From contig NC_066315.1 of assembly GCF_022539315.1 (NCBI RefSeq), forward strand, positions 123,849,374-123,913,373: 64,000 nucleotides of DNA. The letters are read 5' to 3'. The notes beneath the pieces were generated by a model. It saw nothing but the letters and a program-made list of their open reading frames with translations, did not search any database and was not told where the DNA came from. Below are positions 1 through 12,486 of the stretch, one piece after another; the first letter of the stretch is position 1, and each line of letters starts with the position of its first letter. Position numbers and translations under genes: made by a program. This stretch comes from Serinus canaria (Eukaryota; Chordata; Aves; Passeriformes; Fringillidae).

Positions 1-465
1 ATATGAAAACCACACTGAGGTTAATCACTTTGCTTAACCATCCATAGTTTATTTTTTAAAAAAGTTATGATTACCTCTACTCTTATGATTTCAAGTGAAT
101 ATTTTTTTCCCCTATATTTCACGTTTTAATTCTCATAGCACACCTATGTCAATGGCAATCTATTTACCTAATATGATATTCAAAGTACTATACAGTAGAA
201 AAATGAAAGAGTCAAATTTTCAGGTTTTGAACTCCTCTAAATATAGTTTCTAATACATTTCTTGTATTTTTTACATAGATTTTATATAATACTCCAGTTA
301 TCATTAGCATTCTCTGTTAAACAGTGGGATGCTTACATATATATTTGCTTTGAAGACTCATAAGAGAAAACTTACATAAGAAAAAACACTGGGGCTGCCA
401 GTGTATGAACATATGATCATGCAAATATCCTCACAGCTGTGACAGTTTTTCTCAAGAACTTTCTT
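1..465. other. AT-rich non-coding DNA, nothing recognised
   Basis: This is low-GC sequence with short A and T runs. No splice-bounded open frame, RNA gene or repeat family was recognised. An open frame crosses its right edge on the minus strand, but part of that frame is the CR1 fragment that follows, so it is not treated as a gene. Confidence 0.6.
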
Positions 466-622
466 TATCATAGAAATACAGAAGCATTTACATTGGAAAA
501 GACATTTAAGATCATTGAATCCAAGTGTTAAACCAACACTGCCAAGCCCACCTCTAAACTGTGTCTGTAAGTGACACATCTGCATGTCTTTTAAATATTT
601 CCCAGCATGATGACTCAGATAT
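466..622 (-). mobile_element. CR1 LINE 3' fragment (old, diverged)
   Basis: Reading on the plus strand, the segment starts with a degenerate form of the CR1 terminal motif (atcatagaaatacag). It continues with ttggaaaagacatttaagat, a 'cattgaatccaa' stretch, then 'aacactgccaagcccacc', 'ctaaactgtgtct' and 'catgtcttttaaatattt'. From memory, these steps occur in the same order as in the reverse complement of avian CR1 3' ends, where they read roughly 'ggttggaaaagacctctaagatcat', 'aacactgccaagtccacc' and 'ctaaaccatgtcc'. The element therefore lies on the minus strand with its 3' end at the left. It is truncated, as most CR1 copies are, and substitutions throughout suggest an old insertion. It is the same subfamily type as the copy at 59760-59975. 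It encodes no protein. Confidence 0.72.
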
Positions 623-3030
623 TTTAAAAATATTCTGCCTAGTTGATATCATGTTGAAGCAACTTCCTGACATGTTGCTTCATTGCTTTATTAACCTCCA
701 GATGACAACATAAGTTACTAATGTATTTCAGGACTCCGTTGAAATGTGGCCATAGGAATGATAATATTGAAAACCAGAACTGTTATGAAATGCTGTATTT
801 AAAAGGGGAGACAATATAAGCTGGCACAACAATTTTATATGTTCAAATCACTGCTGGCTGTTCAATTTATTGTTTATACTCTTACACCTTACTTATATTC
901 TTAAATCCTTGTTTGCTCACCTTGAGCATCCTTTCTTTCCTGCATGGGAGAAGTGTACTAAAATTAAACAAATATATGGCCCAAGAGTGATTATGTATAA
1001 GCAGTTTTTCTTCATTTCAGTGCTGGTTGTTTATGAAATATGCATGAGGCACAAAATTTGCATCTGCAGATGCACACACATTGCAGATCCTGCATCTGTT
1101 GGTGAAAATCAAAAGACAACAACAGTAACAAGAATTATCAAAAACAGCAAATGGAAATCTTCCCCGTCAGAATATCTTCAGTTAAATCTTGGGGGAATAT
1201 TCAAAGCAATGTGGTCTTTGTATTGTGGTTGGGTTTTGGTTTTTCTTTTCCTTTTCCTGGTATTTCTGAACTAGCCACTGAAAATAAAGCTTTTGTAGCA
1301 ACTTGTGACAAACAGTTGTGTCCACTGTATGTTGAAATATTACCTGCTTGTCTCATAACCATGACTTTAACTTCTTCAGTGGCTTTGAGACTTTGGTGGC
1401 TTTGGTTCCTGCCACAAGCAGAGTTGTTCAGTCTGTGATATTTTGATATAAGTTATGATTTGCTTTGTAATTTGATGTAGTGTGTAAAAAAAAAAACAAA
1501 AAAACACCCAAGGATATTTATAAAGCATGCTGATGCATCCCTCCAGGTTTGTCACAATCTGTGGCCTTCTTTTTTTGCTGCCATAATCCCATGATTATGT
1601 AGTTCTGAATGCAAACTAACTCAAAAAAGGCACTTCTCACTGAAATGTCCATGCTACTCTGCATTAGAAGGCTGACAAGTAAGAAGAAATGCAGGATCTG
1701 TGAATATCCAGGACAAGATGCACTGTAAAATTTTATTGAAAATTAAAGTAGTGATAGAGCTCAATGAGAATATACAGTTGTATGGTTATTTTTCAGAGTT
1801 GAATATTTAAACCTATTTTAGCAATCTGAGGTTGAAAATGTATTTTGTACATTTAATTACATACTTTGTTTAAATAGTTTTCAGAGAGCCTAGAGGTTTG
1901 CAAAAGGATGTTTCCTACTTCTTCAAAAATTCAATTTCCTTTCTGTTATTAAAGAAATTCTAATAAGATTAAGATTAGGTTAAGCAGAACCTGAATATTT
2001 CAGATGTTATTTCTCTGGCAAGAGGAAAGAGAGAGCTCTTTTTACAAAAGTCAAAGGGAACACAAGGCAGCAGCTTTTTTTTAACTATTGCTGTATCCCA
2101 CAACATTTTTTTACTCCTTTTGTCCACTGAAGTATGTTTTTGACCCAAAGAGTCTCATTCTGAACACATTCGAAATAGATGCCACTAGAGCCACAGACCA
2201 CAATGATTGTAGCTTTGGTGTGATGGTATTTACCTAAGATGACTTTAATGTTTCTAAAATAACTAGAAGCAAATTATTTCTATATTTAATATAGAATGTC
2301 AATAATTATTGGTAATTGTGCCTTGGTCCTTTTTCACTTCATAAACTTTGGGTAATGTAAGTTGACTGTGGGGAGATTTTGGAGGATGCAGGCAGTTCTC
2401 TGTATATTGGTAAAGCCTGTGAAATTACTGAAAGTGTCTCATGCTACTGTGGAAATCTTGGTGTGATATAGCCAGGTTTTTTTGCACTATGATCAAAAAT
2501 CTAGACAAAATTTTATGACTAGTTGTATCTAATTTTATATGGGAAAGAACATGAGAAGTCAGGCAATCCAGTTGTAACAGCTGTTTTTTCCATTCCTTAA
2601 ACTCAGGGTCATATAGGTTAAGAGTTGTAGTAGCCTAAGCTTTCAAAAAAAATCCTGTTGGAAACATATGCCCACTACCCACTGAAGCACAAGATCACTT
2701 AGCAGCAGTTAAAGCCCCTGTGGAGGACTAGGAAGCAAAATAAAAAGCCAAAAGCATTTTATTTCTCTTTTGCAATAACTCTCTTGATATGAGAATGAAT
2801 TCAGGAATTAAGAGGTAAAAAAGCTTCTACCTTTATTTAAAACAATAAAAGCAAGTCAGCAAGGTGTAGGAGGTCTACTAATAAGTTGAATAAGGTTATG
2901 ATGAAACTTGGTTCCATCTAAACTCTTGTCCTCATATCCTTAATAAACAAAATTCTAAATCTTGATGCAGTTACAGTTATATCAGATTGTCTTTACAATT
3001 TGTCAAGTATTTTCTGTCTTTAATGTGCTG
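623..3030. other. AT-rich non-coding DNA
   Basis: About 2.4 kb with no recognisable gene or repeat family. A short A-rich tract lies near 1486-1505. An open frame at 870-1274 (+) encodes a cysteine-rich then hydrophobic stretch, but it has no domain, no plausible splice or poly-A context, and a length expected by chance. I do not call it a gene. Confidence 0.55.
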
Positions 3031-3097
3031 AAATAGTTTCACACAACTAGAAGGGACTATTTAAATAGTTTCACACAACTAGAAGGGACTATTTAAA
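3031..3097 (+). repeat. Perfect 32-bp tandem duplication
   Basis: The 32-base unit beginning aaatagtttcacacaactag occupies 3031-3062 and is repeated without a mismatch at 3063-3094, and the next three bases again begin the unit. Complete identity in otherwise ordinary DNA suggests a recent slippage or repair duplication, or an assembly duplication. It lies about 10 bases left of the LTR-like block that starts near 3107. Confidence 0.95.
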
Positions 3098-3106
3098 CAA
3101 GTAACT

Positions 3107-3776
3107 GTTGTGGAAGCCCAGAAGATGAGGGGCTAATGTGTATGTGTCACACAGCAACAATAACCGGGTAGCCAGGGAACCAACCCAGGACTGTTGGTAA
3201 GAACACGCTGTGGAATCAGGCAAGAAAGAACAGGATATAACTGGAAATGGGGGCTATATGGAGGTAGAGCAGCATTTTCCTGGACAAAAAATTCTGTCTC
3301 TTGGAAATAAGCACTACAACTGCAGTGCAATTGCTGGAATGAGGTCAAGAAGCTGACACGGACTGATGGCCAAAGAGTAGTCCAGTAGGGAGCAACCAAG
3401 AACACCAAAAACCCCCAGAGCCCTTCAGCCCACTTCCAGAATGGTCTCAAAGAGTGAACTGCACATGGAAACTAATTAGCATAGAAAGTGAAAAACATAG
3501 CCCCGGGGTAGGGAGAAGTTTGCTATAAAAAAGTACTCTCACAGAGCCCAGGTGGTGCACCCCAGGACCCTGGGCACCACATCAGCTGGGTCAGGGCTGG
3601 AGCCAAGACTGATGGTCATTCTTTCTTCCTTTGTTGCTGTTCTGTTCAAGTTTGAAAAATAACCCTTATATTTTAGTGATAACCTTTGTTGAAAGCTTGT
3701 CCTTTTCTCTGATCATCTTTCTTCTGCAGGTTAAGGTCCCAGCTGCCTGGACTCACCAGTTTCCACTCCTTTGACT
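3107..3776 (+). mobile_element. Possible LTR of an unnamed avian endogenous retroelement
   Basis: The block is richer in G and C than its surroundings and starts TGTTGTGGAAGCCC, the TG expected of an LTR. It contains a TATAAAA box at 3524-3530, about 420 bases in, where a U3/R boundary could lie. GC-rich sequence follows (near 3550-3600: ggtggtgcaccccaggaccc), then T-rich sequence (3618-3720) that could be a U5 or downstream region, and it ends about at 'gtttcca' (3760-3767). I cannot assign it to a named family and found no target-site duplication or primer-binding site next to it. A minus-strand open frame at 3133-3450 lies inside it and is taken as chance. It could instead be unique regulatory DNA with a TATA box. 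Confidence 0.33.
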
Positions 3777-6700
3777 AGATGGCATCCATTTCTGATCCTT
3801 CACTTCTGAAAAATTTAGCTCAGGTGGGTTAATATTTCTCAGGAATATGTCGATGAACTCGTTTAGTAGGTTTTCTGTTACATCTTCCTTTTTACCTGCA
3901 GCTAAAAGTAATTATTAAATCAATTAATTTTCTGGCCAAATCCTTGTTTAAAATTATTTCCTTGAAAATATAAATGTGCTCTATAAAGAGCAAAGCACAC
4001 TTTTAGTGCTGATACTATGGTGGAGTTTTTGAATGTTACTGAAAATGGGTTTTGATATTTGTTGGCTTAACTTAAAATTCTATTAAAAAACCCTTAATCA
4101 TTTTTAAAAGCGAAAACATATTATACTGAAGGAATGGCATGCAGTATTCAAAGAAATTAAATTTTTAAAATTTTTTCCCTTTTTTGTGGTATATCCTATT
4201 TTTACTCAATATTTTTTTCAGTATTAGTACATATGAAATTGTAGCATCCTATCATACTAAATTCTGCCACAATCATACCTTGTATCATCATACTGATGAT
4301 ATCAGAATTTCTTCCACCAGAACTGGAAGGAGTCCTTGGAAAATCAATGGAAATGCCTTATCTGGACTACAAGGTTCCATTTATAAATACATCAAGCACA
4401 TCTTTCCAGAACAAATCACACACTGCTCCCTTTGCAATGACCCAGTTGGAAGCCTGGTGTCTTGAATGAGAATGAGGATTTATTTGAAGAATTGTTTTTT
4501 TCATAATTCTAATTTTAATATAGATTTCTTTCACTAAAATATAATAATCTATTGTCGACGCCATATATTTTTCCTCATGACTTGATTTTGTAAGTAATAA
4601 AAGACCTAAAGTAGAAATTTCTTTGCAAGATATTCTGGAGAAAGACGTAACAAAAATATCAAAGATCAGAAAGAAATTAAAAGCACACAATATTTATTGT
4701 TTGGCTTAGGAACAATGAAGTTAAGAAAAAAAATCTTCATTATTTGTTGTCCTTGTGCATGATCTTTGACAGTACAGATTTGGCAACAATGCATAAACAA
4801 CCAGAAGACAAGATCAGAACAAGGCCTTGAGGAGAGTAACTAAAAGGTCTTCTCAATGTCTTACATTACTTCTCTGAAATGAATCCATTAGTTTAGGGAA
4901 GATGCAATCTCTACCTACTTCCTAAATTTGCAAAAATTTGCAAAAATCATTGCAGTCCATAGAAGATTAGCATATATTTCAGACATATAGATTGTTCCTG
5001 TGATGTATTAGTTAAACTCTTATGGCATGTTGTTACTTATCCTTGTCATGTTTGATTTTGAAAAGGAGTCTAGATAAATTAGCATTTTCAGGAAATGCTT
5101 AATTTCAAAGTTATCAGCTGTTACCACAGATAACACCTTAGTTTCATTTAACAGCATGGACCTAGTTGTCACAAGGATGTGCCATAGAAAACAAACACCA
5201 AGAAGTAAAGTCCTTTATTATTGAATGACAAGTAGAAAACAGGATTTAGCAAAGATTCTGTAAGAAAATATCTCCTCCCTAATTGGAAGTCAACGTCCTT
5301 ACAAGCAAACATGAATATGTTTGTACAGCCATGGAAAGGAGGACTGGCAGGACACTTCAGTGCTGCTTTTATGACAGTTTAAAACACTTCAAAGGACTTC
5401 CTTTTGCATTCAGCCAAATGCCCAGTCCAACCCACATCTACATTAATGCAGTGGCAAGGCTGCAGAGCACAAAGGGACAAAAGGTGAGGAAATGTGAAAG
5501 TAGAGCTTGCAGGACAGCATTGCTGAGCATTCTGTGAATGATACAGAAGGCTTGCACATATGGGTATTTGTCATATGTTAAATAATGTCACCAGAACAGC
5601 AGGAAGACATTTTTAGGTCTCAGGAATTTTTAACCCTCGTCTTTCCCTCAGGCATTTCTAACTCTTGTTAATGCCTCCTCCTTGCCAGATGTGTGCAGCT
5701 GTTCTCCCTGGACTGCAAGAATAGCTATCAACTTGGATCAGGCATAACTGCTTTAAGCTGGTGTCACTTTCTTACCCTGCCTTTGCTACAGGTCACAGAA
5801 GCTAAGAAGGACTCACAAATGAGCACAATCTCTTCACTTGCCCTAAGCCAGTGCAATCCCCCAGGCATTATATTTCTTGAAATTGATGTAAGACACTATT
5901 GCAGTATCCATTGACATTTGCATAATTCTGCAGTTCAAGAGTCTGACCATCTACAGCACTTATTAATTAGCATGAGCTAAAGTTCCAGCAGGAAGATGCC
6001 ATTTACATTCCAGAGAATAAAGACACTATCCATGGAATTATTTGGGCAAGGTTTATAGGGAAATGTAGCATATTTCACTTCATTTTAATGAAGGCTATTC
6101 TTTCTGCTTATGTATTTTGCCCTGTTTTTACCACCAGAACAAGTAGAATTCAGGTTCTATTTTTCAAGTCAGATAGGAATCACAAGGTTGAATCAGGTCC
6201 CTGGCCTCCATTTAGGAAATTAGTGTTTTTATAACAGGGAATAAATTCTTTTCATTTCTTGGTGGCACATGAATGTTTCTGAAATGAGGAAGAGTGTTAT
6301 TGGAATTTGTCCTGTCTTGGTTCAGCCTACAGCCTATTCTTCCTGCCTTTGTCATTTGACTATCTTGATCAAGGTGATTAAGGGCTTTATATTTTCCCTC
6401 TCTAATTTTTTGTCCATGTGAATGCTGACACGGAGGAATAAAGAACAGAGAATCTCAAAGCAATTCCCGCAACCCAAATTCAAACTGCTACCTACACCAG
6501 AGTCAGAAAAAAGTATCAGTGAGACTGAGAATTTCTAAATCTTTTTAGGCTTTCTTTCACTGCTTCTCAGAAATGTGGATATTTTTAGACTGCAAGTGGA
6601 GGAAGTTAGATTGCTCTGGCTTTGCTCATTCAATATCCACTACTTTATGATGAAAGAGATTATTAAAGAAAGCTGTGATGTGTCAATGCACAGCAAAATT

Positions 6701-7855
6701 GCACTGAACCCAAGGATAAATGTGCACAAACCATGAATCTCCTTTTTCCATTCTAGCATTTATATATTATTTATGTCTGCAGTGAGAAAATGAGAAAGAT
6801 ATTAATAAAGTCTTTTTTAATGTCACTTAGCAGTATTTCAGCATCTGCTTTCCCGCTTCAGGCCACTAACACCAAGTTTTTTATATATTCTCATTCAGAA
6901 GAGAACAATAACTAGATGACCTTCTGATGTTATCATATTATTTTTATGCTGTGTTGTGATCAGATATAAAGATAAAAAATTACATGTAAAGTAGCCTTGA
7001 ACTTTCCTAGAAGTCATACTTATATATCTATCCTCAGAGTTTTGTCTTTTGGGCAGAGTGAGAACCTGAGAAAGAAAGCAGGTCTCCTTTTAAATTTATT
7101 TCACTACAAAAATCCCTTTCCATTTTGTTGACAATGCAGTCCTCTATAAGCAAATTCTGTCTATTTTACTGAGGAAACAATAGTGCACCAAGCTAAATAT
7201 TATATTATGCTAAAATGTTTCCCTCTTTTTCCAGATATGATTCTGATCAAGCCACCAGGCTGTCTAAGCCTGCTATACTACAATGTCCAACAACATGGAT
7301 GATTATGAATTTAAGCTCTGAGCAAAGCATGAAGTGTGGAAAACATAAATGTAAACATTGCAATTGGAAAATGGCACCTAAGGAGTTTCTAGCACCTTCA
7401 ACAGCATCTGTTGCCTCTGTTAGGACAGTGGAAGTAATTTTACAATGCCTTGTAGAACCCCAAAACCTGCATCAATTAGTGAACATTAAAGAATTAAAGT
7501 TGCATTACTTGTACATGTTCTTAACTGAGTTATGAAGACCTAAATCTCTATTTAATTCTTCAATGCCAAATGAAGTAGCTAGGTAACTTGAATAAGAATT
7601 TCTTATACAGCAGAGTTAATAATTTATTTTTTGATTTCTTACTAAACAAGAAAATGGGGAAAGGGAAAAAAAAAGGCACAGTTAAAGTATCATGCCAAAC
7701 AATTTTCTCTGCTTGGAAAAACAATAAAACATACCTGGGGGCTAGATCTAGATAGTTCATTCCACTGAAACTAACTTTTTTTTTTTTTTTCTTATGTAAG
7801 AGTTTTTGAGAGCCTTTGGCAGTAATATGAAACACAGAAATAAACTTTAAATTAC
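3777..7855. other. AT-rich non-coding DNA
   Basis: About 4 kb with no recognised repeat, RNA or gene. The directly repeated 'aaatttgcaa' steps near 4924-4946 are minor. Open frames at 5283-5537, 5693-5914 and 7215-7535 (all +) are short. Their translations show no domain I recognise, and they are not supported by splice sites or neighbours. A T14 run lies near 7775-7789, next to the LTR that follows. Confidence 0.55.
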
Positions 7856-8174
7856 TGCTGTGGTTTAACCCCAGCCTAAGTAATAGACAGCTGCTCACTG
7901 ACTATTGCCATTCTTCCCTGGTGGCATGGGGAGGAGAACTGGAACTGACTAGTTTGGATCAGCTGTTCTGGCTGGGCTCCCTTTCCAGGTTTTTGTGGAG
8001 CTCCTCACTAGCAGACCAGGAGAGACTGGAAAGTCCTTGACTTATAGTGAGCACTGCTTAGCAACAAGCAGAACACCAGTGAACATCAACATTATTCTCA
8101 TACTAAATCCAAAACACAGCACTGTACCAGCAAGTAAGAAGAAAATGAACTCTGTCCCATCTGAAACCAGGACA
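7856..8174 (-). mobile_element. ERVL-type solo LTR, internally deleted
   Basis: Read on the minus strand, the segment starts TGTCCTGGTTTCAGATGG and ends GGTTAAACCACAGCA, giving canonical TG...CA termini. Between them come 'acagagttcattttcttctt', 'gctggtacagtgctgtg', 'ttttggatttagtatgagaa', 'gctaagcagtgct' and 'cagccagaacagctgatcc', in the order I know from an abundant bird ERVL-type LTR. That family is longer than 319 bases. The part missing here is the middle, where the TATA box and poly-A region normally lie, so this copy probably has no promoter activity of its own. No internal retroviral genes flank it, so it is a solo LTR. I saw no clear target-site duplication. The family assignment is from memory. 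Confidence 0.8.
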
Positions 8175-9214
8175 ATCAGATGTTTTAGACTAAAAAAATG
8201 AAATATCTTCACTTCCAAAGCAACTTCCTTAAGCTGTGTAAACTGTCATTAGTTTCAGCATGTCTCTGGACATGCAGTCAAATCAGCTTTAAAGAAAAGT
8301 TTTGAAATCCTCAGTTCAGTTTTTACTAACCATTGCTCATAACTTTTATGCAACACTCTTTTTTCAAGAAATAAGTTTAGGTGGAATGACCTTACTACAT
8401 GGTGGAGTATTAGCTGTCCAGAACAGAGGAGAGTGCATGAGAATCTGAAGTGAGAACCTTACACTGAGAAAATGGCTGTATTGGAAGGTTTCTCATTAAG
8501 CAACATTTTCTTCAGATAAAGAGAGCAAGATGAGTCTTGACTAGCAAGTAATTTTAGCAGCTAATTAGAATTAAAAATTAAACTTCCTTAGAAATATGGT
8601 TTCATTTCAATTTTGGTTCCTACTCTGAAGGCCTTCTGTACAAATGTCTGGTAATCATACCAGCATCTCTCATGGAAGCCTTTCAGAAGACCTTCCATCT
8701 TTCCCTTGGCCAATCCTTTGTTTACCATCCTCTCTAGACCTGTTTTTCAGCAGAACAGCTAACAAGTAAATTTCACCAGGAATTTCTTTGTCTCTCTTAC
8801 TGTTTTTTTAGGCAATTTTCTCACAGCCCCAGTTTATTCTAGCCTTCCAGCTTTGTTGTCCTAGTATTCACCCAACTTTCTAATGCACTTTTCCACTGGT
8901 CTGCTGCCCTTAGAGAGACCCTGCAGACATTGAAATTATACATCTGATGCCATTGTGCATTTTTCAGACTGATACGTAGACAATTTGGACTTGTCCTATC
9001 AGAGATTAGCCATCTTATTTTGATTAAAAGGGGCAGAAACAGGAAAGTTTATAATGTCACAGAAATGCTTTAAAGAGTAGGAAAAAATGGATTTAAGCAT
9101 AAAGAGGCCTGGATTAAAGAAAAGATGAAAGTGTTAGAGATAGTGATGTGTTAAATAATGAATACTTAGGTTTTATTAAGGTGGACTGCATTTAGCAGTC
9201 TAAAAGGAGCATGT
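8175..9214. other. Non-coding DNA, nothing recognised
   Basis: About 1 kb of mixed sequence. The part near 8620-8935 is pyrimidine-rich and slightly less AT-rich, but it has no long open frame, no recognised repeat and no RNA-like fold that I could identify. Confidence 0.5.
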
Positions 9215-9283
9215 AGAATCATAGAATGATTTGGTTTGGAAAGGACCTTCAAAATCATCTAGTTCTAACTCTTTACAGCAACT
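9215..9283 (-). mobile_element. CR1 LINE 3' terminal fragment, short
   Basis: This begins with the diagnostic agaatcatagaatgatttgg, followed by 'tttggaaaggaccttcaaaa' and 'tcatctagttctaac'. Together these are the reverse complement of the last ~65 bases of an avian CR1 element. It is an extreme 5' truncation on the minus strand, so the CR1 3' end is at the left. The terminal motif is well preserved, which suggests a younger or less decayed copy than the one at 466-622. Confidence 0.88.
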
Positions 9284-12223
9284 ACATTTATTTTGGATAT
9301 TTTAACTGTAAAGTTTTCTGAATATATCAGGAAACATAACAATACAGGTCAGTTGTCTGTGGCCAGATTTTTTTCTTTTCTCTTTCCATTTGAATAGTTA
9401 GATCATTTCTTCATGTTATTTTAACTCCTTTGTAATTTTTGTCTTTTTATTGAAAATATGAGTGGAGGGCATTCACCACGGCTGAAAATCTCCTCCTGGT
9501 ATGCATTGTCACATATGACATAGTCTGTTATACTTCATAAAGCTGACACAAATCTCCCCAGTGTCTGTTTAGATAATGTAATTGAATTAATCACCTCTAG
9601 CAAGCTGCTCATGAGAGGGATATAAAGCAGCAAATGTCAGACCTTTGCCAGAGCAGAATGGGACTTTATTGGTAAAGAGACTTTGCCTTATACCCGGTGG
9701 CAAATTTTGGAGTAGCCTTCATGTTTATATGGAGATATATTGTGGCCACTGAACTGAGGAAAAAATTTAAAGTTTACTTGATGATAAGATCAACTGCAAA
9801 GAGATACCAGTGACTAGGTAATTTCTAAAGGTTCATATGTGCTTTTAGTTTTTTTAATTATTCTCTTTTCCCCCTCGGTACTTGTTATTTACGGGATGGA
9901 TAGCAATTGAAAGTTCACCAGGATAGTTCCATCAAATGTCTTAAATGACACTGCATATGAAAAGCTATTCTGATAGCATAAAAATATTAAGAAAATCTCT
10001 CTCAAAATGGCCAGGTATCTCAGCTGAAATCTTACTGCACAAACGTACAAAGTGAGGCCTCCAAAATAAGTAGAAGGAAAAGAGCTTCTTTCAGTTTCCT
10101 TTTCAATACTGTCTCATGTAAATTGTCAGAGAACTGTGCATTCAAATAATTGAAATATGTGGCCAGCTACTTTCAAAGGTATTTTAATTATTTTACAAAG
10201 AAAACTTCACAGTCCTTGGTACATGACTGCAGAACAAAGAATTGGTTAAATCTTTTTTCTGGATGATTTGCATTAGGTCTCTGGATTTTAGACTTTTAAT
10301 GAATGTAGCCAATTTTATGGAAGAATCCCCCTAGGAAACCCCTGATGGCCCTTGATTTTTCCTTCTTCAGTGCCAAATATTCTGTGAATAAGCTTCTTCA
10401 TAGTGGAAGATAAGAAATACTTAATATGCTGTAAAACATTTGATATGTGCACAAGACCAAGAATTTTGTTATCTCTAAGAGGTAAATTTTACTCTCAGTG
10501 TTCTTTCTTAATTTTTAATTCCTTTGTAATTGTAGAGAGCATTTCTGAGCAATGACAGTAGTTCTAACTTTACTACTCAGTGCTCGCTATGTAAGCACAG
10601 CAATAAAGCTAACAGATTGCATACAATATAAATATTAAAGTATTTTCTTAGAAGTTGCAGTCTGGTCTTTATTTCTTGTCATAAATTACTCTACACAAAA
10701 GAAACTGTGTATGCAATAATGTTAATCCCCTCCCAAAAATACTATTAAAGATACATCAAGCTTTTGAAGTTTCCTGCATACTTCAAAAATACTGAAATTT
10801 AAATCTACCGGATTTCCTTCTCATCAGACCCCCTTCCTAAATCCATCACCACCATAACATACATGCTACCTTCTTTCTCCCTGACCTGTGTTCTGCCTCA
10901 TTTTTCCCTCAATAAAATAGGTTTAACGAGAGATTTTCCCTTTATCCCTATTTTGTCTATTATTCTATGGATTCTGTTCTGGTGTCTTTAAAGTCTACTT
11001 ATCCTAAAGAAACCTATTTGTTTTGAGTGACTGAGCTATTAAGACTTTTCTTTTTGGTTCTGCAGATATAACATTTTTCACCTAAATCTTTCTAAGTGGA
11101 TTTGTGGCTGGTCATGATGCCATGGTATAAATTTGATTTTTCACAGCATAACTTGGGCCTATGCAATGCACTTGCTAAGATATATGACTGAAAGTCACAG
11201 GAACTGACTGCAGAGGACACAAACAGGCAAGAAAAAGATCCTCCATCTGTCTCTATTTCATCTCTTCTTTGGAAGTTTGATTCTTGAACATGAATATTTT
11301 CCTCGTTTTCAACTTTCTCAGGAAGGATGCATGACACTCCTGCCCAAATATCATGTAAATCAGTTTTTGTTCTTATGAAACTCTCTGTGGCAGCAGAATG
11401 CTCTTTTTAGAACAGAATGATGGATTCTCTTCTTCTCTAGTAACATCTCCAATCCTATGGTAGTCCAACACTTTGACAACTTCTATCAAGGTCATCTGTT
11501 CCTCTCATGAGAGTAAAATATCTTTACTATCAGGAATTCATGTTGCTTCTTTTTCACAGCCTTAGAGTAATGTGTTCCTCCATTTTTCAAATGCAGGAGC
11601 ATGAAGAAGCTCTAAATGTCTAGTTTTCAGAGAGCAGATACTCTGTGTTTCATTCTAAACTGTTTCACTTCGAGTACCTCAAACCACCAGTCTCTTTTGA
11701 AAATGTAGACAGAAGTCTCTAGTAAATCTCATCAGAAAGTGCAAAAATACCTAATTATTACCTCCCTGGAAAGAGTCTACTACAATAAAAATATTCTCTA
11801 CAGCTCTGTGATAATGAGCACACAAAGCTGGAATTTCTGCTGTGGCAGCCACACACTGCTAGGGATTCTCTATCAAGATTTTATACTAGTTTAATTATTG
11901 TGTTTTTCCTGACACTTTGAGGAGTTATACTTTGCTTGCAGTTGCTGAACAGCCATAGCCGAATCCCCAAAAGATTATAACAATCCTGCAAGAGGTTTTT
12001 CCTGAGTTTAACTGCACTAATTATGACCATTTTTAGGTGCCAGTACTTAGTGGAGAACAATGCACATATAAAACAGCAGGGAAACTCACAGAATAACATT
12101 GTTGATGACTTTGATAAGCCTTGTTTTCTCTACTGTCCTGATTCAGTCATTAAAAGAACAAATTCCTGCAGCGGTGCAACTGTTTCTTATGAGAAAATGC
12201 TGTACTATTTGAAGTTCAGAGAG
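9284..12223. other. AT-rich non-coding DNA
   Basis: Nearly 3 kb with no recognised gene, RNA or repeat family. Short open frames (for example 11092-11337 on minus and 12023-12235 on plus) lack coding character, and the last runs into the GATA microsatellite. Confidence 0.55.
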
Positions 12224-12256
12224 GTAGATAGATAGATAGATAGGTAGGTAGGTAGG

Positions 12257-12328
<72 letters not shown>

Positions 12329-12373
12329 CGACGATAGATAGATAGATAGATAGTAGTAGGTAGTAGATAGATC

Positions 12374-12424
<51 letters not shown>

Positions 12425-12429
12425 GCGAC

Positions 12430-12471
<42 letters not shown>

Positions 12472-12486
12472 AGATAGTAGATAGAA
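12224..12486 (+). repeat. Long interrupted (GATA)n microsatellite
   Basis: About 260 bases are built mostly of GATA (TAGA) units. There is a short GGTA run at about 12242-12257. The array is interrupted by 'gacgacgata' at about 12327-12336, by 'tagtagtaggtagtag' near 12351-12367, by 'gatcgat' near 12371-12376, by 'gcgacgata' at 12425-12433, and by a decayed 'agaagatagtag' end. The interruptions divide it into at least three blocks of pure repeat. On the minus strand it translates as an artificial Ser-Ile-Tyr-Leu repeat, which is not a protein. Such arrays are common in bird genomes and usually length-polymorphic. Confidence 0.97.

Noticed and set aside
870..1274. 134-codon plus-strand open frame with a hydrophobic C-terminus
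   Set aside because: No domain, no splice or promoter context, and a Phe/Leu/Ile bias expected of T-rich DNA. Frames this long occur by chance in 64 kb.
1484..1506. A-rich run as a retroposon poly-A tail
   Set aside because: No recognisable element body upstream and no target-site duplication; A runs of this length are frequent in the window.
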